From Sequoia sempervirens (lineage: Eukaryota; Streptophyta; Pinopsida; Cupressales; Cupressaceae), in contig VDFB02373365.1 of assembly GCA_007258455.2 (NCBI GenBank), forward strand, positions 216,809,765 through 216,873,764: 64,000 nucleotides of DNA, read 5' to 3'. How positions within the stretch are numbered: the first letter of the stretch is position 1; each line of letters begins with the position of its first letter. Below are positions 12,512 to 24,100 of the stretch, in pieces. The notes beneath the pieces were generated by a model that saw only the letters and a list, made by a program, of their open reading frames with translations, had not been told where the DNA came from and did not search any database. The position numbers were made by a program, and so were the translations under genes.

Positions 12512-15500
12512 TGTTATCAATAGATTTGCACCCTGCTCAATGCAATATTCAACAATCTACCGAAACATGGAAACCTTCTTCAAATGTGGGTGATCTAAAC
12601 GAAGAAGGAATCTCCAAAGTGAGCTAGTTCTCCGAATGATTAATTTTACTCTAAGACTTTAGAGGAAAGGGATAGAAAGATGGACTGAAATCAAAACTTA
12701 AAACTACTGATGGTTAACTGTTATTTCTGAAAGAAATCAGATTTTTCCACTAACAACAATTTCTCTATTACAATAGTTCTCACAATCTCATCGATACGTG
12801 ATCTCATCAATAATTCATATGAAGATTCAGGAACATCGAATACATCATACAACTTGAAAACATGAAATCCTGCGCAAAAAAATCATAAAATCAGGACATT
12901 AAGGCTTCAAATTTGAAAACACAAAGGCATCAAATTGTTGTTACCAGTCTTGAGACAAGAAAATGAAAAGAACTCTGTTGTATTACTGAAATTGAAAGAG
13001 TGTTTATCTAAAAACTGAGTACAAAAGGTTCACAAGCTCAAAAATGTGTATGAGCAGGAATTGGAATCTAAACTGGGAAGAAGAAGCAAAAGACTAAGTC
13101 TTTTCAAAGATATGACTCTCAAGAAACCCTAATCTGAGCTCACAAAGAAGCTCGAGGAAAAAAGCTTCAAACTGTCTCAAAAACTACATAAAAGAAGAAA
13201 AAAGCAAACTGCTTTTATGATCAAACTACCAAACCTCTAAAAATAGGTTGAATCTTCTTTAAAAGCCAGAAAAACACCTTATCTCTCCAATATGAGACCC
13301 AAATCCGACCAAGAGAAAAAGTCAACAATAATCTACTAAAAATAGCAAGAAATCATAAAACAATTTATAAGAGATTGCTTTATGATTCCGCTTTACAGGA
13401 TTGCAGATTTTATAATTTGTCTATTTTTTGCAATTTAAAAGATTATAAATCTTTTTGCAAAAGAATTACATTCTTATCTCTTCATACAATGCTTTTATTT
13501 TTCTTAAAAAAAATCATAAAAATATCACTACATCTCACTTCCTCTAATTGATTTCTCCAAAATCAATTAAAACATAAACCCTAAGGAGATAATGATCAAA
13601 ATCACCCCTAGGTCATAACATATTCAACATTTATATTCTCATTGTTTTTCACTAAAACACCCAAAATAGGGTTTCAAATCTTCAATTCACTAAGGCACAA
13701 AAAATAAGTCCTAAAGACTTAATATGTCCACCTAGCATATGAATTTCGGCCTCCAAACATATATTAAACTTTAGACTTTAATAAATCACAATGAAAAGCC
13801 AACCTAATTTGAAATAACCCACATGCTTATTGAAAAACATGAATATTCTAAACAATTATAATGTTGGGTCGAATTAGGGCATGAACAAAAGAAGTCAAAC
13901 CCTAAATCATTTCATTTTTCACTCATCACTTGGAAAAAATCGAGCTCTACCTGAGAGAGCACGCCGCCAAGTATGGCTAGGGTTTCAGCTGGAAACCTCT
14001 ATTCAAGCCTTCAATCGAGCTTTCTTTCTCTGATTTTGATCACACTCAACTTGCATAGCTCATAGTAAGTGTTATTGATTGTTTTCTCTTCATTCCTTGA
14101 GCTTTTGATGAAAATGAAGGCCTCACAGGCCGCGGCCATGGGATGACTATCTGATTTTTTTTTCTTTATATTTTGTGCTTTGCTTCTGATATTTTGTGGC
14201 TCCTTCCACTCAATGGTCAACATACATGAGCTTGGGCTTGAGCTTCGACTGGAAGCTCCATGAGAGAGCTTGCTTGTGGATTTTGCCTTCCTCTCTCTAC
14301 ACAAGGTGAGCCTCTTGGTCTGTAGCTTTTATGGCTTCACTTCTTGATTTGCTTGGTCTATAGCCACGGCTAAGACAATTTCTAAGGTCCCTGTTCATAC
14401 TTTCTATGCTTATATTTGTTATTTCTGTGTTCCTTATTTTCACTGGCTGCCATGAGATATCACTCTAAAACTGAAGTTGAGAGCTCCAATGGCTGACCGC
14501 GCCATACTCATAGATAAAATGATTTTCTTTCCAAGTTCAAGGCTTGATCCAAGGGAAAAAGTGTACACTCAACATTCTGAAATAAAACACCATATGGGTG
14601 TTCATTAATTTGAAGAAAACATTGTATCTTGTCTTTCATGTAGCAACACGATATGGGTATCACTGGAAATTACAATTTCTTTGTGTCTCAAAATTTTGAA
14701 GCTCAACTCAAGAAAAGAACCTTTTCCCCTCCAAATTTGAACAAGACCCTTCATGGTTTTTAGAAACAAGTCCCCATATGGGTGTATGGAAAACAAAAAA
14801 CTGTCTATTATTTTGTACTCAATGTATGGCTCGACCCATCATGGCACCTTTCTTGATGTTTCTGTGACTTCCTTGTTAGACCCAATCACAGGTATCACTG
14901 CAAGCTATGCTTTTCTATATTTTAAAAGCAAACCCCAAATGTGGGTCTTCGGAAAACAAAATATATTCATTGTATACTCAAATTATAAGCTCGACCCAAG
15001 ATGGCTGGTGCTCTACTTTTACATTCCTGTAGCTACTCATTGAACTTTTCAAGGGTAAGCTGGGAATTGTATTAAATCTGGATTGTGTTTCAAAACCCCA
15101 AATGTGGGTATATGACAGAAAAAATAAATAGAACTGCACATTTTCTTTTGTATCTGTATAAAATCTGAGCTCGATTCATGATTTTTTTTTTTTGCTTCTC
15201 CTTACACATTCTGAAATTTTGAATCTCCTGTATTTGGCATTTTTCAAAAATTGAAGAACATATACAGCTAAATACATTCTCTATTGTAGCTCAGCTTGAC
15301 CATGAGAACACTGTGTAGACCTCACTTTCTGACAAAAATCACCTTATTGTATGACAATCTGAAGAATACATATTCCTTACTTTACTGTTGAAAACCCTCA
15401 TGAGATTCTGAAAATGTGTCTTTTATTTGTATTACTTTATTGTCTTTCATACTGTTTCCTTCTTGCACACAAAATCTTCTTGATTAAAATTTATAGATCA

Positions 15501-16997
15501 CATATTCAATATATACACTGTCTTAATCTATACAAAGATTTAGTTAAAAAATTGTAGCTAAATGGACTGTATTTCTTTGATTTTTCAGTGCATGATCAAC
15601 CCTTCAGAAACACATTATGTAATGATCATTTCTCATCCTGTAATTCTTAATGTTGTATTTACTCATCAGCCAACCTAGAACTAACTGTTCATTATCATTT
15701 AAATGCAATATCTGTTCCCTCACGCTCTTGGGTTTTGACCTGGCACTCTTCATGCATTTTTTATGCTCCACTTAATAAACTATTCTGTAAATCTATTTTC
15801 CTCTGTGATGAAAATTGTAACAAATCCCTTCATTAAGGCATAATGTATGCCTGTTCACTATCCTTGGCTATGAGAAAGAACACCGGTGAGCTGAAACCTC
15901 GCATGACATATGATCATGATGAACAAATAACACTACATAAAATAACATGAACCGTACAACAATATTTAGTATAAATGAACTCAATTAGATGATTGAGTGA
16001 ATTAAACTCACTATTCACCTATAGCTTTCAGAAAGCATTAACCTAATTGTTATGAATGCACAGTTTGTTTAGTAGCTTGATAGATAACTATGCTCTACTC
16101 TTTCAATTGTATATCATTTCTTTTGATGAATATGATGATGTAATCTTTAAATCAGCCCATTTATAATGAATAAGTGCAGCATGCTGAGCTCTACCCTTGT
16201 GGGAGCCCATTTTTCTCCACATGCTTGGTCTTCGAATAATGATCAGCTTCGCGACTTTACCTATACCTGCACAAGGAAACAAACAATGTTAGCATAAAAA
16301 ATAGAATATGATGATCATGTTGGCATTCCTTCTTCAGCTCATTTCTTCTATCTTTATTTGATTGTTTCAGTGTATGATTGATAGTAGGCTACATTATTGT
16401 TGGTGATTCATGTTGGTATCTTCATAATCGGAGCCTCTGACATCTCCCTCCTTCTCTTACAGGTCGACGGAGCTCGAGAAGACAAAGGTGCAGCATTCAA
16501 CGTTGACCATCGGCCAAAATAGGAAATGATGATTATGTCGTTTACTTATGTGATTTATTCTTTTGCATCTTCCACAGTGTAGTGTACTATTAATGATGCA
16601 CTATGACAGTCACATCCACGGCTTGTGTGGATATTTTATTTCATCTTTTTCTTTTCATTTCAAAAAGAAAAATGCATTTCAATGCAATGTTATAATATCA
16701 TTCTGATTCTTGCAATCAAATGAAGCTATGTAAATATGATTCTTTTCATGAAATAAATGAAAGCATCTTAAAAAAAATGCTCAGTTGCTTCTATTCTCAA
16801 TTTTGTATTTCATTTAATTATGGAACATTTGAATAGCACTCTGAAATTCTGATTCTTCTTTTAAATGCACCACTGTCGCTTAATGAAATAATGAACATGA
16901 TGCAAACAACACTCAAACATAATCTACACTTTCACCTTAAGATATAACAATGTTCAGCCAGCTCCACCCATCGAGCTGTGGCAAAAAATTGGTAACA
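12512..16997 (-). repeat. E3 5' LTR (4486 bp)
   Basis: Partner of 2075-6086 in the same order. It carries TG at 12,512-12,513, where the other copy has TA, and ends CA at 16,997. It contains about 467 bp (12,905-13,371) missing in the partner and the ~150-bp degenerate repeat at about 14,545-15,300. No gene is supported in it; the short ORFs at 14,011-14,304 and 14,753-15,043 occur in non-coding LTR. Confidence 0.92.
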
Positions 16998-17696
16998 ATA
17001 ACTTTACTTCAAATGTTGATGAAAAATATAAGGCCCAAGGGTTGTATTTATAGCCTTTTCCAAGAATATAGTGAGGTGGCAATAATCAACAGTCCAGATC
17101 AAATAAGAAGAATGGATGGTGAAGATGAAGAGAATCAAGATGTTGTCCCCTTCAGCAAAGAAAACATGCCATGTGTGTGAAAGAATCTTTTGACCAATGG
17201 GAAACATGCCATTTGGATGGAAGATTCAATTGTGGGAAGAGAAGACCATGTGCTTCCAAAATTGGTGGAAGTGTGGGAAGAATAAATCATGTGCTCCAAA
17301 ATGGGTGGAAGTGTTAGAAGAATAAGTCATGTGCTCCAAAATTAGTGGAAGTGTAGGAAAATATAAGCCATGTGATTTTTTGAAGTGAGTTGAGGATAAT
17401 TCTAATTAAAAATTAGAGTTATTTATTTTCATGTGACCTTGATGATGTGGCACACAAAAAGTTGTAGAAATGTGCTCTAATTCCTAATTGGATTTAGTGA
17501 AGTTTAATTAAATAAAAAAAGTTTAGGGAACCTTGTTTATTTAATTAATTTAGAATAAAGTGTTTTAGATTTTGGAGAATTAGAGAAGAGTGAACAATAT
17601 AAATAAATTGAGCATTTATTTATATGTAGTTGAAATATTAATCAAATATCTAGTATTTAATTAATTAAAGGTGATGACCATTTTTAGGTGTATACA
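16998..17696 (-). repeat. E2 3' LTR, second piece
   Basis: Starts with the right target duplication of E3 (ATAAC, 16,998-17,002) and continues as ACTTTACTTCAAATG, matching 31,089-31,787. It contains a TATA-like AAAAATATAAGG near 17,023. It ends on the plus strand at GTGTATACA, so the minus-strand LTR begins TGTATACACC. Confidence 0.9.
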
Positions 17697-17710
17697 TTTT
17701 TCCCCTCTTT
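17697..17710 (-). other. E2 polypurine tract
   Basis: Minus strand AAAGAGGGGAAAAA directly before the LTR start TGTATACACC. It primes plus-strand cDNA synthesis. The same 14 bases precede the 3' LTR of E4 (44,499-44,512). Confidence 0.88.
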
Positions 17711-18825
17711 GAGGTAATGTGTTTACACGTTGCTTCAAAGAAAATTTTGATACTGATGCTTAGAAAAGTTTTCAATGCCCCAAATAATGTTGTAGAACGT
17801 TGATTTTTAGGTATTGACGGATATATGCCCCCTCGAGAGATAAATCAGTAAAATGTGGAATTTTTGATGTTTTGTGGAGGATTCAATGATTGTGTGATCA
17901 TTTTGTAGTGATGTGATGATGATCCAATGTTAAACCATTCATGCTTTAATGTCAGATATGATTTATCTCTCGAAATTTGATTCTACACTCTCTCCTTGAA
18001 CAATTTTGATTAATTAAACTCCATTTTTTATAATAAATCCCACCATAATTTCCTCCATTGACCTTTAAAAAGGTAAAAAGTGGGAAAAGTGAATTCGTTT
18101 TATTATTGTAAGTTTGGAGAATTTGCAGAGTGGAGAGCTAGAGGAAGATGGAGATCCCTTCTCACAAGCATCATTTTGAGCGCCTTCACTGCCACGACAA
18201 CCCTGCTACAATTGGACCTATGGTACACATTACAAGAAACCTCCTTTAGTCATTTTCCCACCATTTTATCAATGTTTTGAAGTTGGTAGATAGGTGTTGT
18301 AGGCCATTTAGAGTCAGTTTTTCACTTTTGGGGGGTATTTTTGTTGTTTTTAAGTCATTTTTGGGAGTTTTTGGGAGCTTTGGGGCCTCTTTCTTATGTT
18401 CTAGTGCCGTGTGCTTATGTTTTTGGCACCTTTGGGGTCCCAAATGGTGCCTTTTGTAAGCTTGACCTCATGTTGTGATTCCTTCTAACCTTGAAATGGC
18501 ACCTTTGGCATCCCAAATCGCACCCTTTTTCCTCTGTTTTGGCACCTTTGGGGTCCCAAATGGCACCTTTTGCAAGCTTGAGGGTTTTTCCCTTGAGTGA
18601 TTATGGATGATATGCCTTGTTTTTTTTCCTATCCGATGATGTTTTATTGATTAAGTTCCTCTCGTCTATGTCGAATGTTGCATTGTTGAAGTTCGTTGAG
18701 GCTTGTATAATGTTCATGGATCATGTTAGTCATTGCATTATTCTGGTCAGTGATGTTTTTGATTGATCTCAGTTTGATTGTGTGATGTTCATTGTTTGAT
18801 TGATGATATAGTTGATGATTTGATC
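17711..18825. other. E2 interior, 3' end, no gene seen
   Basis: No credible coding sequence. Near 18,305-18,570 a phrase of the type TTTGGCACCTTTGGGGTCC recurs about three times (18,422, 18,500, 18,538). The reverse complement of this phrase resembles the repeat near the other LTR of E2 (30,140-30,470). Short ORFs here run through these repeats on both strands and are rejected. Confidence 0.5.
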
Positions 18826-19760
18826 TCAGGATAGGTGAGAGTCAAATGATAGGATAACTTGATGATGTTTCAACCTCATGATAGGTGAGGATTGAATATA
18901 GGACTGATGGTGCATTGACCTCATGATAGGTGAGGATCGATGGTAGGATTCACTGATGTTTCAACCTAATGATAGGTGAGGATCGATGGTAGGATTGATG
19001 ATGTATCGACCTCATGATAGGTGAGGATCAATGGTAGGACTGATGCTTGTATTGACCTCATGATAGGTGAGGATTGATGATATGATTCACTGATGTATCA
19101 ACCTCATGATAGGTGAGGATCGATTATAAGATTCACTGATGTATCAACCACATGATAGGTGAGGATCGATGATAGGATTCACCGATGTATCAACCTCATG
19201 ATAGGTGAGGATTGATGATAGGATTGATGATGTTTCAACCTCATGATAGGTGAGGATGGATGATAGGACTGATGATCTATTGACCTCATGATAGGTGAGG
19301 ATCAATGGTAGGACCAATGCTTGTATCGACCTCATGATAGGTGAGGATTGATGATAGGATTCACTAATGTATTGACCTCCTGATAGGTGAGGATCGATGA
19401 TAGGATTCACTGATGTATCGACCTCATGATAGGTGAGGATCGACGATAGGATTGATGATGTTTCAACCTCATGACAGGCAAGTATCAATGTTAGGATTGA
19501 TGATGTATCAACCTCATGATAGGTGAGGATCAATGGTAGGACTGATGCTTGTATTGACCTCATGATAGGTGAGCATCAATGATAGGATTCACTGATGTAT
19601 CGACCTCATGATAGGCGAGGATTGACGATAGGATTCACTGATGTATCAACCTCATGATAGGATTCACTAATGTATCAACCTCATGATAGGTGAGGATCGA
19701 TGATAGGATTGATGATGTTTTGACCTCATGATAGGTGAGGATTGATGATAGGACTATTGA
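18826..19760. repeat. 46-bp minisatellite, about 21 units
   Basis: Head-to-tail units of 45-47 bp built around CCTCATGATAGGTGAGG followed by ATCGATGATAGGATTCACTG variants. I count about 21 cores from 18,826 to 19,724, with one shortened unit near 19,650-19,680. Neighbouring units differ at several positions. An open minus frame of 139 codons through it is a by-product of a period that is close to a multiple of three. Confidence 0.9.
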
Positions 19761-19821
19761 TTGTCTTGATTGATTGATTTGATGGTCTCAATTGATCCTT
19801 ATTTGATTGACTAATTATCTT

Positions 19822-19965
19822 GATTGAACACAATTTGATTGATTGATGATCTTGATTGAACATGATTTGATTGATTGATGATCTTTATTGAACACAATTT
19901 GATTGACTGATGATCTTGATTGAACATGATTTGATTGATTGATGATCTTGATTGAACATGATGTT
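19822..19965. repeat. 32-bp tandem repeat, about 5 units
   Basis: Units of 32 bp such as GAACATGATTTGATTGATTG followed by ATGATCTTGATT, with GAACAC/GAACAT starts at about 19,826, 19,858, 19,890, 19,922 and 19,954. It adjoins the 46-bp minisatellite and precedes the plant-mobile-domain pseudogene. Confidence 0.8.
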
Positions 19966-20101
19966 AGGATCACATTTGATAGATTGATTGATGTAATGCT
20001 ATTTTTTTCCATAATATGATTAGGGGGAATTTGATGTGCTTCAGTCTTAGGAACGTTTCTCGAAGACATGGGAGATGGATTTTCAGTTGAGTTAGGCAGA
20101 T

Positions 20102-21910
20102 TTGGATATTATTGCTTGTTGCAGGTTGACATCCTTGATAGATATACCACAATATAGGATTAATAGGGGTTTGTTGATTTCTCTAGTAGAGAGGTGCCAT
20201 AGTGACCATAATACCTTTCATCTGGTGACTGGGGAGATGATAGTTACTCCCGAGAATTTTTATCGGATCCTACGAATTCCAATGATGGGTGATATAATTG
20301 TTTATGACAAAGTAGAGTAGGGTGGGATTGATGCTTTGCGTAGGATTTTTTGAGATGATCATGTGTTAGGCCATTGGTCCCCTGGCAGTAGATGGTTAGG
20401 AGATATGACCCTCTATTGTGTGTTCTTTCTAGATTTGTTGGTGGATTCCTTTGTCTTGACCATAGGTCAAAGGGATTTTTCAGTGGGTTGGGGTCAAGTA
20501 TTGGAGCATATGACATTGTTGGGGACCAGATATGCATGGGGCTCGTGCATGTTAGCCCACTTATACCATTATCTTCACCATGTTGTTTGTTTGAGAGGGG
20601 CCAATTTATCAACGAGAGTGACACTACTATAGATATGGGTGTGGGAGCATATAGCGATCACTCAGCCATTGGGGGATAGATAGCGACCAATAGGTGGACC
20701 CTATGTGTTGAGTTATAGTGGTTCATTTGTTTAGCATAAAATGGGAAAATTAGCTTATTGGAGACGTGCCCTAGATGATCTAGAGACCGTGACATGGTGC
20801 CCATACTTGGATTGTGAGATGTGGCCAGAGGATCAAGTGGAGATGCCTTTCATGCTATAATCGCAATACTTGATTGGTCGAACATGTTATGTGCTTGAGA
20901 GATATTTGTATCTGTGGGTTTGTCGATAGTTTGGATGAGTTTAGACGATTCCCTAGGGGGTTTCCCATTATGCATGACAATGATAGGATGCAATGGAGTG
21001 GGGCCCTTGTGTATCTTATGATGTTGTTGGTACCGAATATTATACATTGACGCCATGTGCATGGGATTATGTTCTGTAGATGACAGATGTTGGGATGATA
21101 GAGGATTATTCTAAGTATTTCTACACACATCCTTTTTTGAGGTTATCTAGTCCTGATGAGCCAGTTCTGCTAATTGATGATGATGACAGGGTACCGAGAT
21201 AGAGGATGGATGGAGAGGGTGAGGAGAGTGATATTGGGGATGGAGGGGGTGACGAGGGTGTTGATGGTGGTGGTTCAAATGTAGATCCATCAAGCACAAT
21301 TGTTAGTCCCTTTCTAGATTTTGTAGTTCCTAGATGGAGGAGGAGTATTACTGTACCTCAAGCAATGCTCCCTAGGATTCAGATTGGAGTCCCTTCTCAT
21401 CAGTAGTAGGCGCAGATAGAGACATTACAGGCATAGTTTCAAAAATTTTAGGGTGAGTTAGTGCAGGCTCAGGCATAGTTTGAGACACTTCATGACAAGT
21501 TAGTGCAGGCTCAAGCACAGATTCAAATATTGATGGCTAAGAGAGGTGCAGATAGGCAATAGATACAACAAGTATAGGCATAGGTTGTCATACTTACTGC
21601 AAAGAGAGATGCCTTTAAACAGTGAGCAAAGTAGGCCAAGGGAATTATTGAGAGATTATAGCAAGCTACAGCATCTACGAGTACAACGAAGTTCCTTAGA
21701 GAGATTCAGAACACTACTCTGGAGTTGCAATTTTACAAGGGTAAGTATCATGAGTTGGTTCCTTCCGATTGGTGAGAGAGATTTTTATCGTCTCGATCCG
21801 GCAGATCCCAGTCTCAGACTATTAGCATGGGTGTTACTCAACCATTTTCTAGAGATAAGAGAGATCCTGGTGCAGGTCTGTCAGGTGGAGGGGGTTCTAG
21901 TTATGTGATG
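20102..21910 (+). pseudogene. Plant-mobile-domain protein relic, antisense in E2
   Basis: The plus strand reads LLISLVERCHSDHNTFHLVT, GEMIVTPENFYRILRIPMMG, then after stops WVWEHIAITQPLGDR, RPIGGPYVLSYSGSFV and KMGKLAYWRRALDDLETVTW. These are the marks of the plant mobile domain (aminotransferase-like, also seen in 'phosphatase 7 long form' homologues), known from transposons and host genes. An acidic stretch (GEGEESDIGDGGGDEGVDGG, 21,206 on) and a Gln-rich tail with many TAGs follow. Almost all stops are TAG or TAA at probable Gln codons, or TGA from CGA. It is antisense to E2, near the E2 3' LTR. Its role in the element is unknown. Confidence 0.75.
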
Positions 21911-23860
21911 CTAGCATGGTCTAGGGGAAGATCGACATAGTATCTTATGATGTATACACTATTGTGACATTGATGATGTATCTTCTTGTGTTCATACTTT
22001 ATGATGCAGTGCCATTTTTGATATTGATGTATCTCGTCATACTCTTGGGATATCCGTGTACACTTTGACATTATGATTTTTAAAATTATATGATATGCAG
22101 CATGATTATGATCTATATGTGTTGATATGATGATAGATGTCTATGATGCATTCAAATTCCATGTTATGATAATGATTTTGATGTTATAATATGATATGGA
22201 TGCAAATGATTATGCAACTGATGTGTAATGATTCTAGGGTGTTTTATGGATTTATGCCTATGTGATGCATGTGATGGATCCTATGATGTTTATTTTTTAT
22301 TTTATTTTTTTCTAATGCAAATAAATGATGAATGAATGATTGTATGATGGATGGAATGATGATATGATATGATAATGCAATGATGTATGAATCTGTATGA
22401 TTTTATTTTTACGTTGTGGAATGAATTTGATTAATGCAATGTGTAGATTGATTATGTATGGATGTGATGCAAATGATGTGTGATTTTCTGTATTTATGAA
22501 TGATGATTATGTGATGCAAATGATTATGCAAATGATTCTGTTCTAGGGTCTTAAGCTTAAATGAGTGAATCTAACCATCTTCCAAGAGTTGTGGGAAGGT
22601 TTTCGTTAGTTGATTCTTTGTTAAATTAAGCTTCATAAAACCTGACATATCTCCCAATTCTTTTGGAAATATGAAGAGACTCACTCATTTAAGCTTAGTG
22701 AACCACTTCCCTAATGCCACTAAATGAAATGATTTTTATTATGTAAATGAGATGAGATGGATGTCATTTTGTGTTTTCTGATGCAAATATTATGATATGA
22801 TGTATGAATGAATGAATGAATGATGTTGTAATGTTTTCTAATGTATTCAAATGATGATGCAACTAATATGCAACTAAATGAAAATGATGTGTTTTTGTTT
22901 AATGTCAAGTGTACTCAATCCATTGATAAGAGAGATAACCTCATTGTTGTAGCTTTGGAAATCCCATAAATAAAAATGCAAACTAACATGGATGCAATCT
23001 ACTCTAACCATGCAGATCTTGTATGCAAAAATTGTCATTCATAACAACCAATTTTTTGTGCTTTTTATCATCATTGGGCCTTTAAAATGTTGAAAGTGAG
23101 TACAAGCATCAATGGTATATTTTAGACCATGATGACCTGAGTACTACTTCCATGATTTTTGATAGTGCAAGTTAACACAAGCATCTAAGTATAATTAAAC
23201 TGAGATGACCTAGAAGTATTGCTTGTGTAAACAAACAAGAGTTAATCCTTTTCCTATGCAAATTCATAATGTCATGAGTGATACTTTGTAGCACATGTCT
23301 CATGACAATTTGCATAGTAATAATGATCAACTCACAGACAATAGACAAAGAAAAAGCATACTCCTTCCTAGATCCTCTAGTTAGATACATCATTGAGGGG
23401 CTGCAGAGATATGATAACAAAAATCAAAGTACAACAATTGAACATTTGTATTTAACGTGATAAACCCATGATTCATAAAAGCATCCTCCTTTTGAAGTGC
23501 GCTTTTGATTTGATCTGGCTATTTTGATTTGGGTGTTCGATGTGTTTCTATTGGTGTGATTGATGTTCAATGTTGAGTTGCACTATGATCATTGTTTTGG
23601 GTTGTGTTTTCCCCACTATTATTTGTCTGTTGGTTCAAGCTGAAAGTTTATTTGCCCCTAGTGAGTTTAGGATTTTTCCCCCAATCCAGGGTGAGACACA
23701 ACCGTGATGACCAAAACCTAACCTAAAGGCCTATCCTAGGGGCCTTGGAGGCTGATTAATAGATTAGCCTTGCCTATGTTGTACACCTAGAGACCATGTA
23801 GTTTGACTAACGACCCGACCAAGTTTTTTACAAGATGAAGACACGAACGTGAAAATGCTA
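21911..23860. other. E2 interior, AT-rich, rich in ATGAT words
   Basis: No gene seen. Much of 22,080-22,900 is made of short ATGAT, ATGCAAATGAT and GAATGAATGA words. It contains an imperfect palindrome at 22,551-22,698, listed separately. Phrases near 23,740-23,830 and 23,880-23,960 look like two diverged copies of one unit. Confidence 0.5.
22551..22698. repeat. Imperfect 148-bp palindrome (hairpin)
   Basis: The left arm begins TTAAGCTTAAATGAGTGA (22,551) and the right arm ends TCACTCATTTAAGCTTAG (22,698): 17 of 18 bases pair. Pairing continues inward less perfectly (TCTTCCAAGAG against TTTTGGAAATATGAAG). It could be a fold-back MITE or simply an inverted repeat. No target duplication was identified. 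Confidence 0.6.
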
Positions 23861-24100
23861 GTTTATTATGATGGACTCCTAGAAGATTGGCCTAAATATC
23901 TCAGGGGATGATAAAAGATCAACCTTTCCTACATTCAAAGCTCAGAGACGATGTAGTTCAACAAGATGACTATGTTTTTGTCTTTTTCACTTTTTGACCT
24001 ATTTTTGGTTTTTTATATGTTTTGAATGTTTTTGGATTTTCAATTTTATGAATATTTTTGGATTTTCAATTTTATGACCTCAAGAATGTATGCGAATTAG
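23860..24100 (-). repeat. Block shared with E4 interior
   Basis: The reverse complement of this segment matches 43,036-43,230 in E4. Shared phrases are AAATCCAAAAACATTC type words followed by ACTACATCGTCTCTGAGCTT (ACTACGTTGTCTCTGAGCTT in E4), TAGGAAAGGT and CCCCTGAG or CCCCTAAG. This supports E2 and E4 being one family. Confidence 0.75.

Larger units (their letters stand above)
2075..16997 (-). mobile_element. E3: Tat-like Ty3/gypsy element, complete in outline
   Basis: 14,923 bp on the minus strand. LTRs are 2075-6086 and 12,512-16,997; the interior is 6087-12,511. Ends on the plus strand are TATTGTC (TG mutated to TA) and GGTAACA. Target duplication: ATAGC at 2070-2074 and ATAAC at 16,998-17,002. 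The uninterrupted target can be read in the other LTR of E2 near 31,089 (CTACATGATAACTTTACTTC), which confirms both ends. Domain order from 5' is gag, protease, plant/archaeal RNase H, RT, gypsy RNase H, integrase. The additional RNase H and the 4-kb LTRs place it in the Tat group. Stops and frameshifts make it inactive. Confidence 0.92.

Noticed and set aside
19144..19563. Minus-strand ORF of 139 codons with repeated YHEVDTSSIL words
   Set aside because: It is the translation of the 46-bp minisatellite; stop-free by repeat phase, not by coding.
18826..19760. CRISPR-like array
   Set aside because: The units are head-to-tail with no unique spacers, in plant retrotransposon DNA; it is a minisatellite.
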